Positions 6,019 to 13,925 of a DNA stretch of 16,244 nucleotides are shown piece by piece. The notes beneath the pieces were generated by a model, which ran no database searches, was not told the DNA's origin, and was given only the letters and a program-made list of their open reading frames with translations. Within the stretch, counting starts at the first letter, position 1. Each line of letters opens with the position of its first letter. Source of the stretch: an uncultured Bacilli bacterium (GTDB taxonomy: Bacteria; Bacillota_I; Bacilli_A; RF39; UBA660); the NCBI GenBank assembly GCA_934153945.1, contig CAKPFM010000019.1, positions 1 through 16,244 on the forward strand. Direction: 5' to 3'. The position numbers and the translations under genes are program-made.

Positions 6019-8571
6019 GTGATAAAAAGATGTAGCATTAATAATACGTTTAATAAATTAAGTCACTCATTAGCAATTCTGTTAATGGTTTTTATTGCTG
6101 CATTTATGTTTTCATATAATGTTAAGGCAATAAACTATATAGAAAAAGAAAATGAAAGTATTATTAAATGGGCTATTGGTGACAATTTAGAAACGGGATA
6201 CTATAAATTAAAAGTAAATGATGTTACATATCCAATCCATTTATATGTTTACGATGGAGATCAAGAATGGAATAGCAACATGACATTTGGAGACGCCAAT
6301 GATATTGGTACAGCAACTACTAATGCTGTAAATATGGTAATGGTAATAGTAAATGGTAACCTTACAATTGGTGAAAATGTCACTGTAGGGCCTTATTATA
6401 CAACATATGGAGGACCAAAAGGATTCAGTTTAATAGTAAATGGGACCTTAACAAATAATGGTAATATAAATAATAATCATGGGGCGAAAGCAACTGGTGA
6501 AAATGTTTATTTATGGAAAAATACTGATGAAACTTATGAATATGTTCCAGCTACTGGAGCAATAGGTGGCGCAAAAGTTTCAATAACATCAGGCTCTGGT
6601 ACTGTAAAAAATGGTAATGCTGGTAGTAATGGTACAAATCGTTCTACTGGTGGTGGTGGTACAGGTTCAGGACGTAGATGGTCATATAATGCATATATTG
6701 GTCAAGGTGGAACTGGAACATCATACTCAGGAGGTGCAGGATCAGGTGCTGCCAATAGTGATGGTAGCGGTGGTCGAGTTGCTACTTCTGCAGCAGGTTC
6801 AAGTACTGGTGGTGCTGGTTCAAAAGGTATTGTAAGATCATCAAATGGTTCTGGATATCAACAAATATCATTAGGTGGTGTTGGTAATCCATCTGGTGGA
6901 TATGAATCTTATAGAGCAACTATAAAAAATTATGTTCAAACACATGGTACTGGAGGATTATTAATATTATATACACCTAACTTAATAAATAATGGAACTA
7001 TTACTGCTAATGGAACACAAGCAGGTACTGCCGGTAGAGCTTCAGGTAATGGCCGTGTTGACCCAGGAGGATCATCAGGTGGAGGAAGCGTTAATATATT
7101 TTATGGAATGATAGAAACAGAAGGTACTGTAACAGCTGAAGGTGGAGCTAGAAGATGTATTACTTCATGTAATGGTGCTGGTGGTAATGGTACAGTAACT
7201 AAAACTCAATTAGTATTAGATGAAGAATTTTTAAATCCTACTTTATCATCATTAAGTGTTGATAAAGAAACTATTACTCCATCTTTTACTTCTGACAATC
7301 ATGATTACTATGTTACATTAGATAGTGAATCTTCAAATGTAAACATAAGTGCTCAATTAACAAATAATGAAAATACAATTACATATGGTGTTGGTAACTT
7401 TGATATTCCGATAGGAACTTCAGAACATCAAATTGTTATAACATCAAAAGTTGGTATTATATCTACTTATGTAATTCATTTTTATAGAGAACCAAGTAGT
7501 TATAAATATTTAAAAGGTATTAAAATTGATAGTAACGAAATTGAAAATTTTACTCCAGAAAAATTACAATATAATGTATCTGTTCCTTATAGTTCAGATG
7601 AAATTAATATAGAAGCATTACTAGGACGTTCTTCTCAGACGACTTATGGAACTGGAATTGTTAAATTAAATAGTGGTGATAACACAGTATCTATTACGGT
7701 AGTTAGTGAAGACTCAAAAAATACAACAATATATACTTTAAATATTTATAGAGAACATTCATCAAAATTAAAAGATTTAACAATTGATGGATATGAAATA
7801 GATCCAATATTTGATAAAGAAACATATACATATTCAGTTACCGTTGTTTCAAACACAATGAGTTTAAAATTAGTTACAACTCCATATGATGAAGAAGCAA
7901 CTGTAACACTTAATGGATTTGGATATATTAAAAATAGTGGCAAAGCAACAATCACAGTTACCGAACCAAATTCAGAACCAACAGTTTATACAGTTAATAT
8001 CATAAAAGAAGGAAAACCTGCCCAAACTGATTTTGGATATGAATATACAGGAACATACCAAACTTTTACAGCCCCAGCAACAGGATACTATAAAATAGAA
8101 TTATGGGGAGCACAAGGTGGTAACTCTGTAGGAAATACTTCAAAAGCATGTAGTTATGGTAGAGGTAATGCATATGCTGCTGGCGGATGTGGAGGATTTG
8201 GTGCTTACACATCTGGAACAATATATTTACCAAAAGATACAACATTATATGTATATGTTGGTGGTAGAGGAGCAAATGGTAAAGCTGGTAAAAATGTTAC
8301 TGGTGGATGGAATGGTGGAGGTTCAGGAACTTATGACCATTCTGATGATGAAGCATCTGGTGCTGGAGGAGGAGCAACTGATATAAGATTAGTAGCTACT
8401 TCTTCATCAACTACTTGGAATGAATTTGAATCACTTAAATCAAGAATTATGGTAGCAGCCGGAGGAGGCGGAGGTTCTGATGTTTACCCAGGAGGTAACG
8501 GTGGAACATTAACTTCAACAAAAATAAGATATTCTAATGGAGCTACTCAAAGAACAGGATATGGATATTGA
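6019..8571 (+). CDS. Giant secreted surface protein, N-terminal part (Gly-rich and cadherin-like domains), frame broken at its 3' end
   Basis: Residues are numbered from 6010. A signal peptide with a hydrophobic core ends at VKA (about residue 40). A beta-rich region follows with NGNLTIGENVTV and NGTLTNNGNI, as in right-handed beta-helix adhesins. A long Gly/Ser/Thr-rich region spans about 190-395. Three cadherin-like beta-sandwich repeats (PF12733 type) lie near 409-497, 497-583 and 584-668; each starts L..L..., passes F....Y.V.V, and ends ...YT.NI.RE. Then comes an ALK/LTK-type Gly-rich domain (FGYEYTGTYQTFTAP...YKIELWGAQGG, from about 675). The frame stops at TGA 8569 inside this domain, before the Gly/Tyr-rich end usually seen. 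The next frame carries on with more cadherin-like repeats, so this is probably the front of one gene damaged by a deletion or misjoin. Likely role: surface adhesin or stalk. Partners are unknown. Confidence 0.88.
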   Translation: MIKRCSINNTFNKLSHSLAILLMVFIAAFMFSYNVKAINYIEKENESIIKWAIGDNLETGYYKLKVNDVTYPIHLYVYDGDQEWNSNMTFGDANDIGTATTNAVNMVMVIVNGNLTIGENVTVGPYYTTYGGPKGFSLIVNGTLTNNGNINNNHGAKATGENVYLWKNTDETYEYVPATGAIGGAKVSITSGSGTVKNGNAGSNGTNRSTGGGGTGSGRRWSYNAYIGQGGTGTSYSGGAGSGAANSDGSGGRVATSAAGSSTGGAGSKGIVRSSNGSGYQQISLGGVGNPSGGYESYRATIKNYVQTHGTGGLLILYTPNLINNGTITANGTQAGTAGRASGNGRVDPGGSSGGGSVNIFYGMIETEGTVTAEGGARRCITSCNGAGGNGTVTKTQLVLDEEFLNPTLSSLSVDKETITPSFTSDNHDYYVTLDSESSNVNISAQLTNNENTITYGVGNFDIPIGTSEHQIVITSKVGIISTYVIHFYREPSSYKYLKGIKIDSNEIENFTPEKLQYNVSVPYSSDEINIEALLGRSSQTTYGTGIVKLNSGDNTVSITVVSEDSKNTTIYTLNIYREHSSKLKDLTIDGYEIDPIFDKETYTYSVTVVSNTMSLKLVTTPYDEEATVTLNGFGYIKNSGKATITVTEPNSEPTVYTVNIIKEGKPAQTDFGYEYTGTYQTFTAPATGYYKIELWGAQGGNSVGNTSKACSYGRGNAYAAGGCGGFGAYTSGTIYLPKDTTLYVYVGGRGANGKAGKNVTGGWNGGGSGTYDHSDDEASGAGGGATDIRLVATSSSTTWNEFESLKSRIMVAAGGGGGSDVYPGGNGGTLTSTKIRYSNGATQRTGYGY
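8528..8571 (+). other. Frame-break junction within the giant surface protein gene
   Basis: Both the upstream frame (to TGA 8569) and the downstream frame (from after TAA 8525) are open here. Upstream, the protein ends ...TGYGY inside a Gly-rich domain. Downstream, it picks up at DIELEDKNATYEI, which is the middle of a cadherin-like repeat. The DNA at the join is GGATATGGATATTGAACTAG, where the repeated GGATAT/GATAT could be junction microhomology. Neither ATG 8537 nor ATG 8558 has a ribosome binding site. A deletion that also changed the frame, or an assembly misjoin between repeats, explains this better than a simple one-base indel, because domain halves are missing on both sides. Confidence 0.7.
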
Positions 8572-11509
8572 ACTAGAAGATAAAAATGCTACATATGAAA
8601 TAATAAACAATAATTTTGAAGGTGTTGGTACATATCCTGTAACTATTAAAGTTACTGCTGAAAATGGGGATGTTAAAAACTATATAATTAATGTTAATGT
8701 TCAACAAGATGCATATTTTTCAAATAGATTATTAAGTTTAACTTTATCTAATGGTTCATTAACTCCAGATTTTGATCCAGATATTAATTACTATGTAGTT
8801 ACAGTTCAAAATTCAATAAGTAATGTTGAAATAAATGCTATAAAAGAAAATGTAGATGCTAAAGTAGAAGGATTAGGAGTACATAATTTGGATATAGGTA
8901 GAAATCTAATTCAAATAAATGTAACAAGTAAAGATGGTATAGTAAATATATATACATTAGTAATTTATCGTAATGGAAACAGTGATGCTACTTTATCAAG
9001 TTTAAATATTAAAAATCAAAAATATTATCCAATATTTAATAAAAATGAAGAAAATTATGAATTAGAAATATCAAGTGATATTGATAGTCTTGAAATAGAA
9101 GCTATCCCAACTGATATTAATTCTAATGTAGTAATAAGTGGTAATAAAAACTTAAAAACAGGAGAAAATATAATTAAAATAGTTGTAACAGCTCCTGATA
9201 AAATTACTAGTAAAACTTATACTATAAAAGTAAATAAAAAAGTATCACAAAATAACTATTTAAGTAGTTTAATAGTACAAGGTTATGAAATAACACCAAG
9301 TTTTGATAAAACAAATCAAGGACCTTATATTGTAAATGTTAATAGTAGTGTTAATAATGTTATTGTTGATGCTACTGCAGAAGATGAAAAAACTACTATA
9401 ACAGGTATTGGAAATGTTTCACTAAAAAGTGGTCAAAATATTATTAAGGTATCAGCAATCTCTGAAGATAATAATGAAAGAATATATACAATTATTGTAA
9501 ATAAAAGTCAAAATTCTGATAGTACTTTAAAGGATATTATTATTAATAATGGAGTTTTAGTACCAGCATTCAATAGTAATATACTAGAATATACTGTAAA
9601 TGTTGATAAAGATATAAATAATGTTAATGTTATTGGTATTCCAACTGTTAGTAGTAGTATTGTAACTGGTAATGGAAATTATGATTTAGATAATGAAATA
9701 ACTGAAGTTTCTCTAGTAGTAGTTAGTGAAGATACAAATAAGACAACTTATAAAATAAAATTTATAAAAGAAGTTGATAAATCATCAAAAATTAAAAACT
9801 TAATTGTTAAAGATGGTAAATTAACTCCATCATTTGAGTCAATAACAACAAACTATAATATTAATGTTCCATATGAAGTAACTTCTTTAAATATGGAAGT
9901 ATTATTAGAAGATAGTGAAGCTACTTATAAAATAGAAGGAAACAGTAATTTTGTAGTAGGAAATAATTTAGTTAAAATAATAGTAACTTCTAGTGATTTA
10001 AATAGTGAAACAATCTATTATATTAATGTCAATAGACAGTCTTTATCAAGTAATTATTTAAAGAGTTTGGATGTTGGATATACATTAAATCCATCATTTG
10101 AAAAAACTAATTTATATTATACAGTTGATGTAAATTCTAATGTAGATAGTATTGATATTAAAGCTATTCCAGAAGATATTTCTAATATAGTAACTGGTAC
10201 AGGAATACAAAATCTAGAGTATGGAGAAAATACTTTCTATATAGAAGTTGAATCAACAAATGGTAATGTAAGAACATATACTGTTAATATTAATAGAAAA
10301 CAAGAATATGATAATTACTTATTATCTTTAATACCATCTAGTGGTACTTTAAGTCCTACATTTGATAAATTGACTAATGAATATACATTAGATTTAGATG
10401 AAACCATTACTGAATTAACACTAACTGGAACAGTAAGTGAGAATAGTAGTGTAGTAGGATTAGGTACATTTGATGTAAAAGGTGGAATAGAAGAAAGAAT
10501 AATTACTGTAACTAATGAAAATGGTGATAAAAATATTTATAAAATTAAAATAAATAGAAAATTATCTAGCAATACAGAATTAGTTGATTTAATACCATCT
10601 AGTGGTAGTTTAGAATATAGTAATGATATTTATGATTACCAAATAGAAGTAGATGATAATGTTAGTGTTATATCATTTGAAGCTATTTTAAAAAATGAAT
10701 TTGCTAAAGTAACAGGTAATGAACTTCAAAATCTAAATTATGGAGAAAATGATATTGTTATAATAGTAACAGCTGAAGATGGAACTACTAGAACAATCAA
10801 TATTAAAGTTATAAGAAATAAAGAAATAAATTCTATTATAGTAAGTGAGAATAGTATTATTCTTAAAGAAAATGAATCAAAACTAATTACTTATACTTTA
10901 AATCCAGTAGATACATCATATAAAGATGTTGAATGGATAAGCAATGATCCTTTAATTGCTACTGTAAATGATGGAACTATTACAGGATTAAAAGAAGGTT
11001 ATACAACTATTGAATTAAGAAGTACTCATAATAATAGTATCAAAGCAATTATTAATGTATCTGTTATTAAAACAGAAATAACAAGTGGTGTTTATGATAT
11101 ATATCGTGATACTCAAGTTAAATATACAATAGGTTCTGAACCTAAAACTAAATTATCAGATTATGTTATTAATTTTGATAACAATCAAAGTACACTTTAT
11201 GTTTATGATAAAGATAATAATAGAATAACTGATTTAGATAAATATGTAGGAACAAATATGAAAATAAAACTAGAAATAAATGATACTACATATGATGAAT
11301 TAGTTATAGTTGTAAAAGGTGATTTAAATGGTGATGGTTTAGTAACAGTAAGTGATATTACTTATATAAAAAATATAATACTTAAAAAATTAGAAAGAGA
11401 ATTTATTATAGGAAAAGCCTCTGACTTAGATGGTAATGATCTAACGACTGTTGGTGATATGACTATAGTTAAAAATTATATTTTGAAAAAAGTAAGTAAA
11501 TTAAATTAG
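8537..11509 (+). CDS. Giant surface protein, C-terminal part: half plus eight cadherin-like repeats, Big_2 and dockerin-like domains
   Basis: From ATG 8537 this is 990 residues, but that start has no ribosome binding site and no signal peptide follows, so it is best read as the continuation of the 6019-8571 gene in another frame. It opens with the second half of a cadherin-like repeat (to about 54). Eight full repeats of about 87 residues follow (about 61-760), each with L..L....G.L.P.F......Y.V.V and ending I.V.R. Two adjacent repeats share an identical 20-base stretch (10327-10346, 10588-10607) exactly 261 bases, or 87 codons, apart. A Big_2 Ig-like domain follows (about 762-845), then a linker and a dockerin-like pair: DLNGDGLVTVSDITYIKNIIL from Asp929 and DLDGNDLTTVGDMTIVKNYIL from Asp963, both fitting Ca-binding loop plus helix. 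No LPXTG sortase signal or terminal membrane helix is present, so surface retention may depend on the dockerin-like module (inference). Confidence 0.85.
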   Translation: MELLKEQDMDIELEDKNATYEIINNNFEGVGTYPVTIKVTAENGDVKNYIINVNVQQDAYFSNRLLSLTLSNGSLTPDFDPDINYYVVTVQNSISNVEINAIKENVDAKVEGLGVHNLDIGRNLIQINVTSKDGIVNIYTLVIYRNGNSDATLSSLNIKNQKYYPIFNKNEENYELEISSDIDSLEIEAIPTDINSNVVISGNKNLKTGENIIKIVVTAPDKITSKTYTIKVNKKVSQNNYLSSLIVQGYEITPSFDKTNQGPYIVNVNSSVNNVIVDATAEDEKTTITGIGNVSLKSGQNIIKVSAISEDNNERIYTIIVNKSQNSDSTLKDIIINNGVLVPAFNSNILEYTVNVDKDINNVNVIGIPTVSSSIVTGNGNYDLDNEITEVSLVVVSEDTNKTTYKIKFIKEVDKSSKIKNLIVKDGKLTPSFESITTNYNINVPYEVTSLNMEVLLEDSEATYKIEGNSNFVVGNNLVKIIVTSSDLNSETIYYINVNRQSLSSNYLKSLDVGYTLNPSFEKTNLYYTVDVNSNVDSIDIKAIPEDISNIVTGTGIQNLEYGENTFYIEVESTNGNVRTYTVNINRKQEYDNYLLSLIPSSGTLSPTFDKLTNEYTLDLDETITELTLTGTVSENSSVVGLGTFDVKGGIEERIITVTNENGDKNIYKIKINRKLSSNTELVDLIPSSGSLEYSNDIYDYQIEVDDNVSVISFEAILKNEFAKVTGNELQNLNYGENDIVIIVTAEDGTTRTINIKVIRNKEINSIIVSENSIILKENESKLITYTLNPVDTSYKDVEWISNDPLIATVNDGTITGLKEGYTTIELRSTHNNSIKAIINVSVIKTEITSGVYDIYRDTQVKYTIGSEPKTKLSDYVINFDNNQSTLYVYDKDNNRITDLDKYVGTNMKIKLEINDTTYDELVIVVKGDLNGDGLVTVSDITYIKNIILKKLEREFIIGKASDLDGNDLTTVGDMTIVKNYILKKVSKLN

Positions 11510-11533
11510 ATAGTGAAATTCACTATCTTTTTT
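11508..11533 (+). terminator. Rho-independent terminator after the giant surface protein gene
   Basis: AGATAGTG and CACTATCT form a perfect 8-bp stem around AAATT, followed by six T residues. The TAG stop codon is part of the left arm. Confidence 0.9.
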
Positions 11534-11558
11534 GCTTCCAAAAAGTTTACTAATATAC

Positions 11559-11587
11559 TTTACAATTTAAGAAAATTCATCTATAAT
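11559..11587 (+). promoter_or_regulatory. Promoter of the acyl-synthetase / acyltransferase operon
   Basis: TTTACA (11559-11564) and a perfect TATAAT (11582-11587) are separated by 17 bases. The leader is about 25-30 bases and has no evident regulatory fold. Confidence 0.85.
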
Positions 11588-11608
11588 GAACTATAGAAAG
11601 TTATTTGC

Positions 11609-11614
11609 GGGGTG
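11609..11614 (+). promoter_or_regulatory. Ribosome binding site that decides the acyl-synthetase start
   Basis: GGGGTG, a one-base variant of the GAGGTG used by neighbouring genes, lies six bases before ATG 11621. The in-frame GTG at 11612 falls inside this site, so ATG 11621 is the likely start. Confidence 0.7.
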
Positions 11615-11620
11615 GGAGTT

Positions 11621-13921
11621 ATGAATGTTGTTTTTAATCTAAATTTAATACTTGAAAATTTATCTAATGTTGATGAATTAATAGAGAATAATGGCATATT
11701 AAATAAATTAAAATTAAAAAAAGACTTAATTAATTTCATTAAAAAAAATACTAATTTTCAAAACATTAATATGTTGACAAAATATATTAATGAATTCAAT
11801 AAAGTTTATTTTATTGTTCCTAATAAAGAAAATCCTTATTGGAAAATAATTGTTGAGGAGTTTTTAAAAAATAATGATTTAAATTGCACAGAAATAATAT
11901 ATTGCAATAATGAATTATATAATAAAGTACTTAATACTAAAAATATTCATACGATAGTAAGCAAAAAAGACAAAACATTAAAGAAAGAATTAAACAATTG
12001 TATTGAAACTTGTATATCAGATGATGTTGAATTAAAAATAGCATTAAACAATATTTTATGTAAACAAAATGATTTAAAGAAAAGAATTGAAGATCCAATA
12101 ACTGTTATGTCTAATAAACCATCAATTGATAAAGTTTGGAATAGACAATATTCAGTTGCTCAGTCAATGTTAAATATTCCAAAAATGAGTCTATTTGAAT
12201 ATTTATATTATTCGAATGTAAATAATTTAGATAATATTGCAATAATTTACTATGACAAAAAATATACCTATAGAGAATTTTTTAGTTCAATTTTTTCTTG
12301 TGTAAAAGATTTAAAAGAAAAATATCAAATAAAACCTAGAGATGTTGTAGCAATATGTTCACCAAATATACCAGAGGCACTAAACATCATACTAGCGACA
12401 AATATTTTAGGTGCTGTTTGTTTACCAATACATCCATTGTCAAAAGCAGAAGATATTAAAAAATATTTATGTACTACAAATGCAAAATGTGCAATGATTA
12501 CAGATACAAGTGAAAAAGAATTTCTAAAGATAGCTGATAAAACAAATGTTGAATTGATTTTAAAAGCAGATATTGAAAATATGATGTCACTAAAATTTAA
12601 AACCCTATATAAATTGCAAAAATTAAGAGATAAATTAAATGTAAGTATATCTATAATTAAATTAAAAATAACTAATTCATTCATTCCTAAAAAGTACAAA
12701 TTAATAACAAAAAAAATAAATAATGAAATAAAAAATTTAACTATAAAAAAAGATATTAAAGTTAGTTCTTTAATGTGTAAACCAAATAAAAAAATTGATT
12801 TAGAATATGAACAAAATCTTGAAAATAAAATATCATTTCTATTAACTACAGGAGGTACAACAGGTACTTCAAAATTAGCAGCCATGACAGATGAAAATTT
12901 TATAGCAAATATTATTCAATTACAAAATACTATTCCATCATATAAATCTGGTGATGTAATTGAAGGTGTCGCACCATTATTCCATGGATTTGGTTTGGTA
13001 AATACTATTTTAGCGGCATTATGTTCAGGAATTGCTGTTGATTTACATGCAAAATATGATAAAAATATATTTAATAAATCAGTGATAAAAAATAAACCAA
13101 CATTAATATTAGGGCCACCAACATTATATAAGTCTATGATTAGCTCTCAAGTATATAAAAATCAAAATATGGACTATTTAAAAGTATTAATAAGTGGTAG
13201 TGATAGGTTAGATCCTAAATTAAGAAATGAAATTAATAATTGGGGAAAAGAACATAATATTGGCAATGAAATATTTATTGGTATGGGTTTAACAGAGGGA
13301 ACTGCTGCTATATCATTTACAGGATTAAATTCAATTGATAACGATAGCGTTGGATTTCCTTTACCACTAAATAATATAAAAATTGTTAGTTTAGATGATG
13401 GAAAAGAAGTTGGATATAATGAACCTGGTGAATTGTGTTTAAATGGACCTACTGTTATGAAATCATATTTCAACAATAATGATGAAACAAATAAAGTATT
13501 GAAAATAGAAAATGGGAAATTATGGTTACATACTGGTGATATATGTGAAATGCTTCCAAATGGAGAAATTAAATTTATTGATCGAGATAAAGGAGTAATT
13601 GTTGTTAGTGGAATAAATGTTTATAGGAGTAGAATTGAAACTGTTATAAATGAATTAAGAGAAGTAAAAGAATGTGCAGTTATTGGAATATCACATCCAT
13701 ATAAAATGAATGTTCCAAAAGCATATATAGTATTAAAAGATGGATATGAATTAACAAATGAATTAATAGAAGAATTTCAAATGTACTGTAATTCTAAATT
13801 GGATAAATATGAAAGAGTATTTGAATTTGAACAAATAGATAAGTTACCATTAACAAAATTAAACAAAATAGATTATGTTCAACTTCAAGAACTAGAAAAA
13901 GTACATAAAAAAAGTAGGTGA
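11621..13921 (+). CDS. AMP-binding acyl-CoA/acyl-ACP synthetase-like enzyme with unusual N-terminal extension
   Basis: The 766-residue product belongs to the ANL superfamily. It should activate a carboxylic acid with ATP to an acyl-adenylate and pass it to a thiol (CoA or acyl carrier protein). The adenylation domain begins near residue 187. Signatures are TTGGTTGTSK (409-418, phosphate loop), GMGLTEG with Glu559, LHTGD with Asp640, DRDKGVIVVSGINVY, and a C-terminal lobe with LPLTKLNKID containing Lys749, the usual catalytic lysine. The first roughly 185 residues match no domain I know. A Lys-rich insertion of about 80 residues also sits just before the phosphate loop. The neighbour contains a PlsC acyltransferase; together they recall the two activities of Aas, the 2-acyl-glycerophosphoethanolamine acyltransferase/acyl-ACP synthetase, here as separate genes. 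A fatty-acid substrate is inferred from this context only. Confidence 0.88.
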   Translation: MNVVFNLNLILENLSNVDELIENNGILNKLKLKKDLINFIKKNTNFQNINMLTKYINEFNKVYFIVPNKENPYWKIIVEEFLKNNDLNCTEIIYCNNELYNKVLNTKNIHTIVSKKDKTLKKELNNCIETCISDDVELKIALNNILCKQNDLKKRIEDPITVMSNKPSIDKVWNRQYSVAQSMLNIPKMSLFEYLYYSNVNNLDNIAIIYYDKKYTYREFFSSIFSCVKDLKEKYQIKPRDVVAICSPNIPEALNIILATNILGAVCLPIHPLSKAEDIKKYLCTTNAKCAMITDTSEKEFLKIADKTNVELILKADIENMMSLKFKTLYKLQKLRDKLNVSISIIKLKITNSFIPKKYKLITKKINNEIKNLTIKKDIKVSSLMCKPNKKIDLEYEQNLENKISFLLTTGGTTGTSKLAAMTDENFIANIIQLQNTIPSYKSGDVIEGVAPLFHGFGLVNTILAALCSGIAVDLHAKYDKNIFNKSVIKNKPTLILGPPTLYKSMISSQVYKNQNMDYLKVLISGSDRLDPKLRNEINNWGKEHNIGNEIFIGMGLTEGTAAISFTGLNSIDNDSVGFPLPLNNIKIVSLDDGKEVGYNEPGELCLNGPTVMKSYFNNNDETNKVLKIENGKLWLHTGDICEMLPNGEIKFIDRDKGVIVVSGINVYRSRIETVINELREVKECAVIGISHPYKMNVPKAYIVLKDGYELTNELIEEFQMYCNSKLDKYERVFEFEQIDKLPLTKLNKIDYVQLQELEKVHKKSR

Positions 13922-13925
13922 TAAT

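Noticed and set aside
6611..6835. Short frames inside the Gly-rich region (also 8156-8386 and antisense frames)
   Set aside because: They are low-complexity Val/Leu/Gln translations of GGT/GGA-rich codons in shifted frames, with no start signals.
8528..8571. Programmed ribosomal frameshift joining the two surface-protein frames
   Set aside because: No slippery heptamer or downstream stem-loop/pseudoknot is evident, and partial domains are missing on both sides, which frameshifting cannot explain.
8569..8571. TGA read as tryptophan or selenocysteine
   Set aside because: Other genes here end at TGA, Trp is TGG, the downstream repeats are in another frame, and no SECIS-like hairpin is seen.
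12325..12885. 186-codon antisense frame within the acyl synthetase gene
   Set aside because: It is the complement of a strongly conserved adenylation domain, with no ribosome binding site and hydrophobic composition typical of antisense of AT-rich genes.
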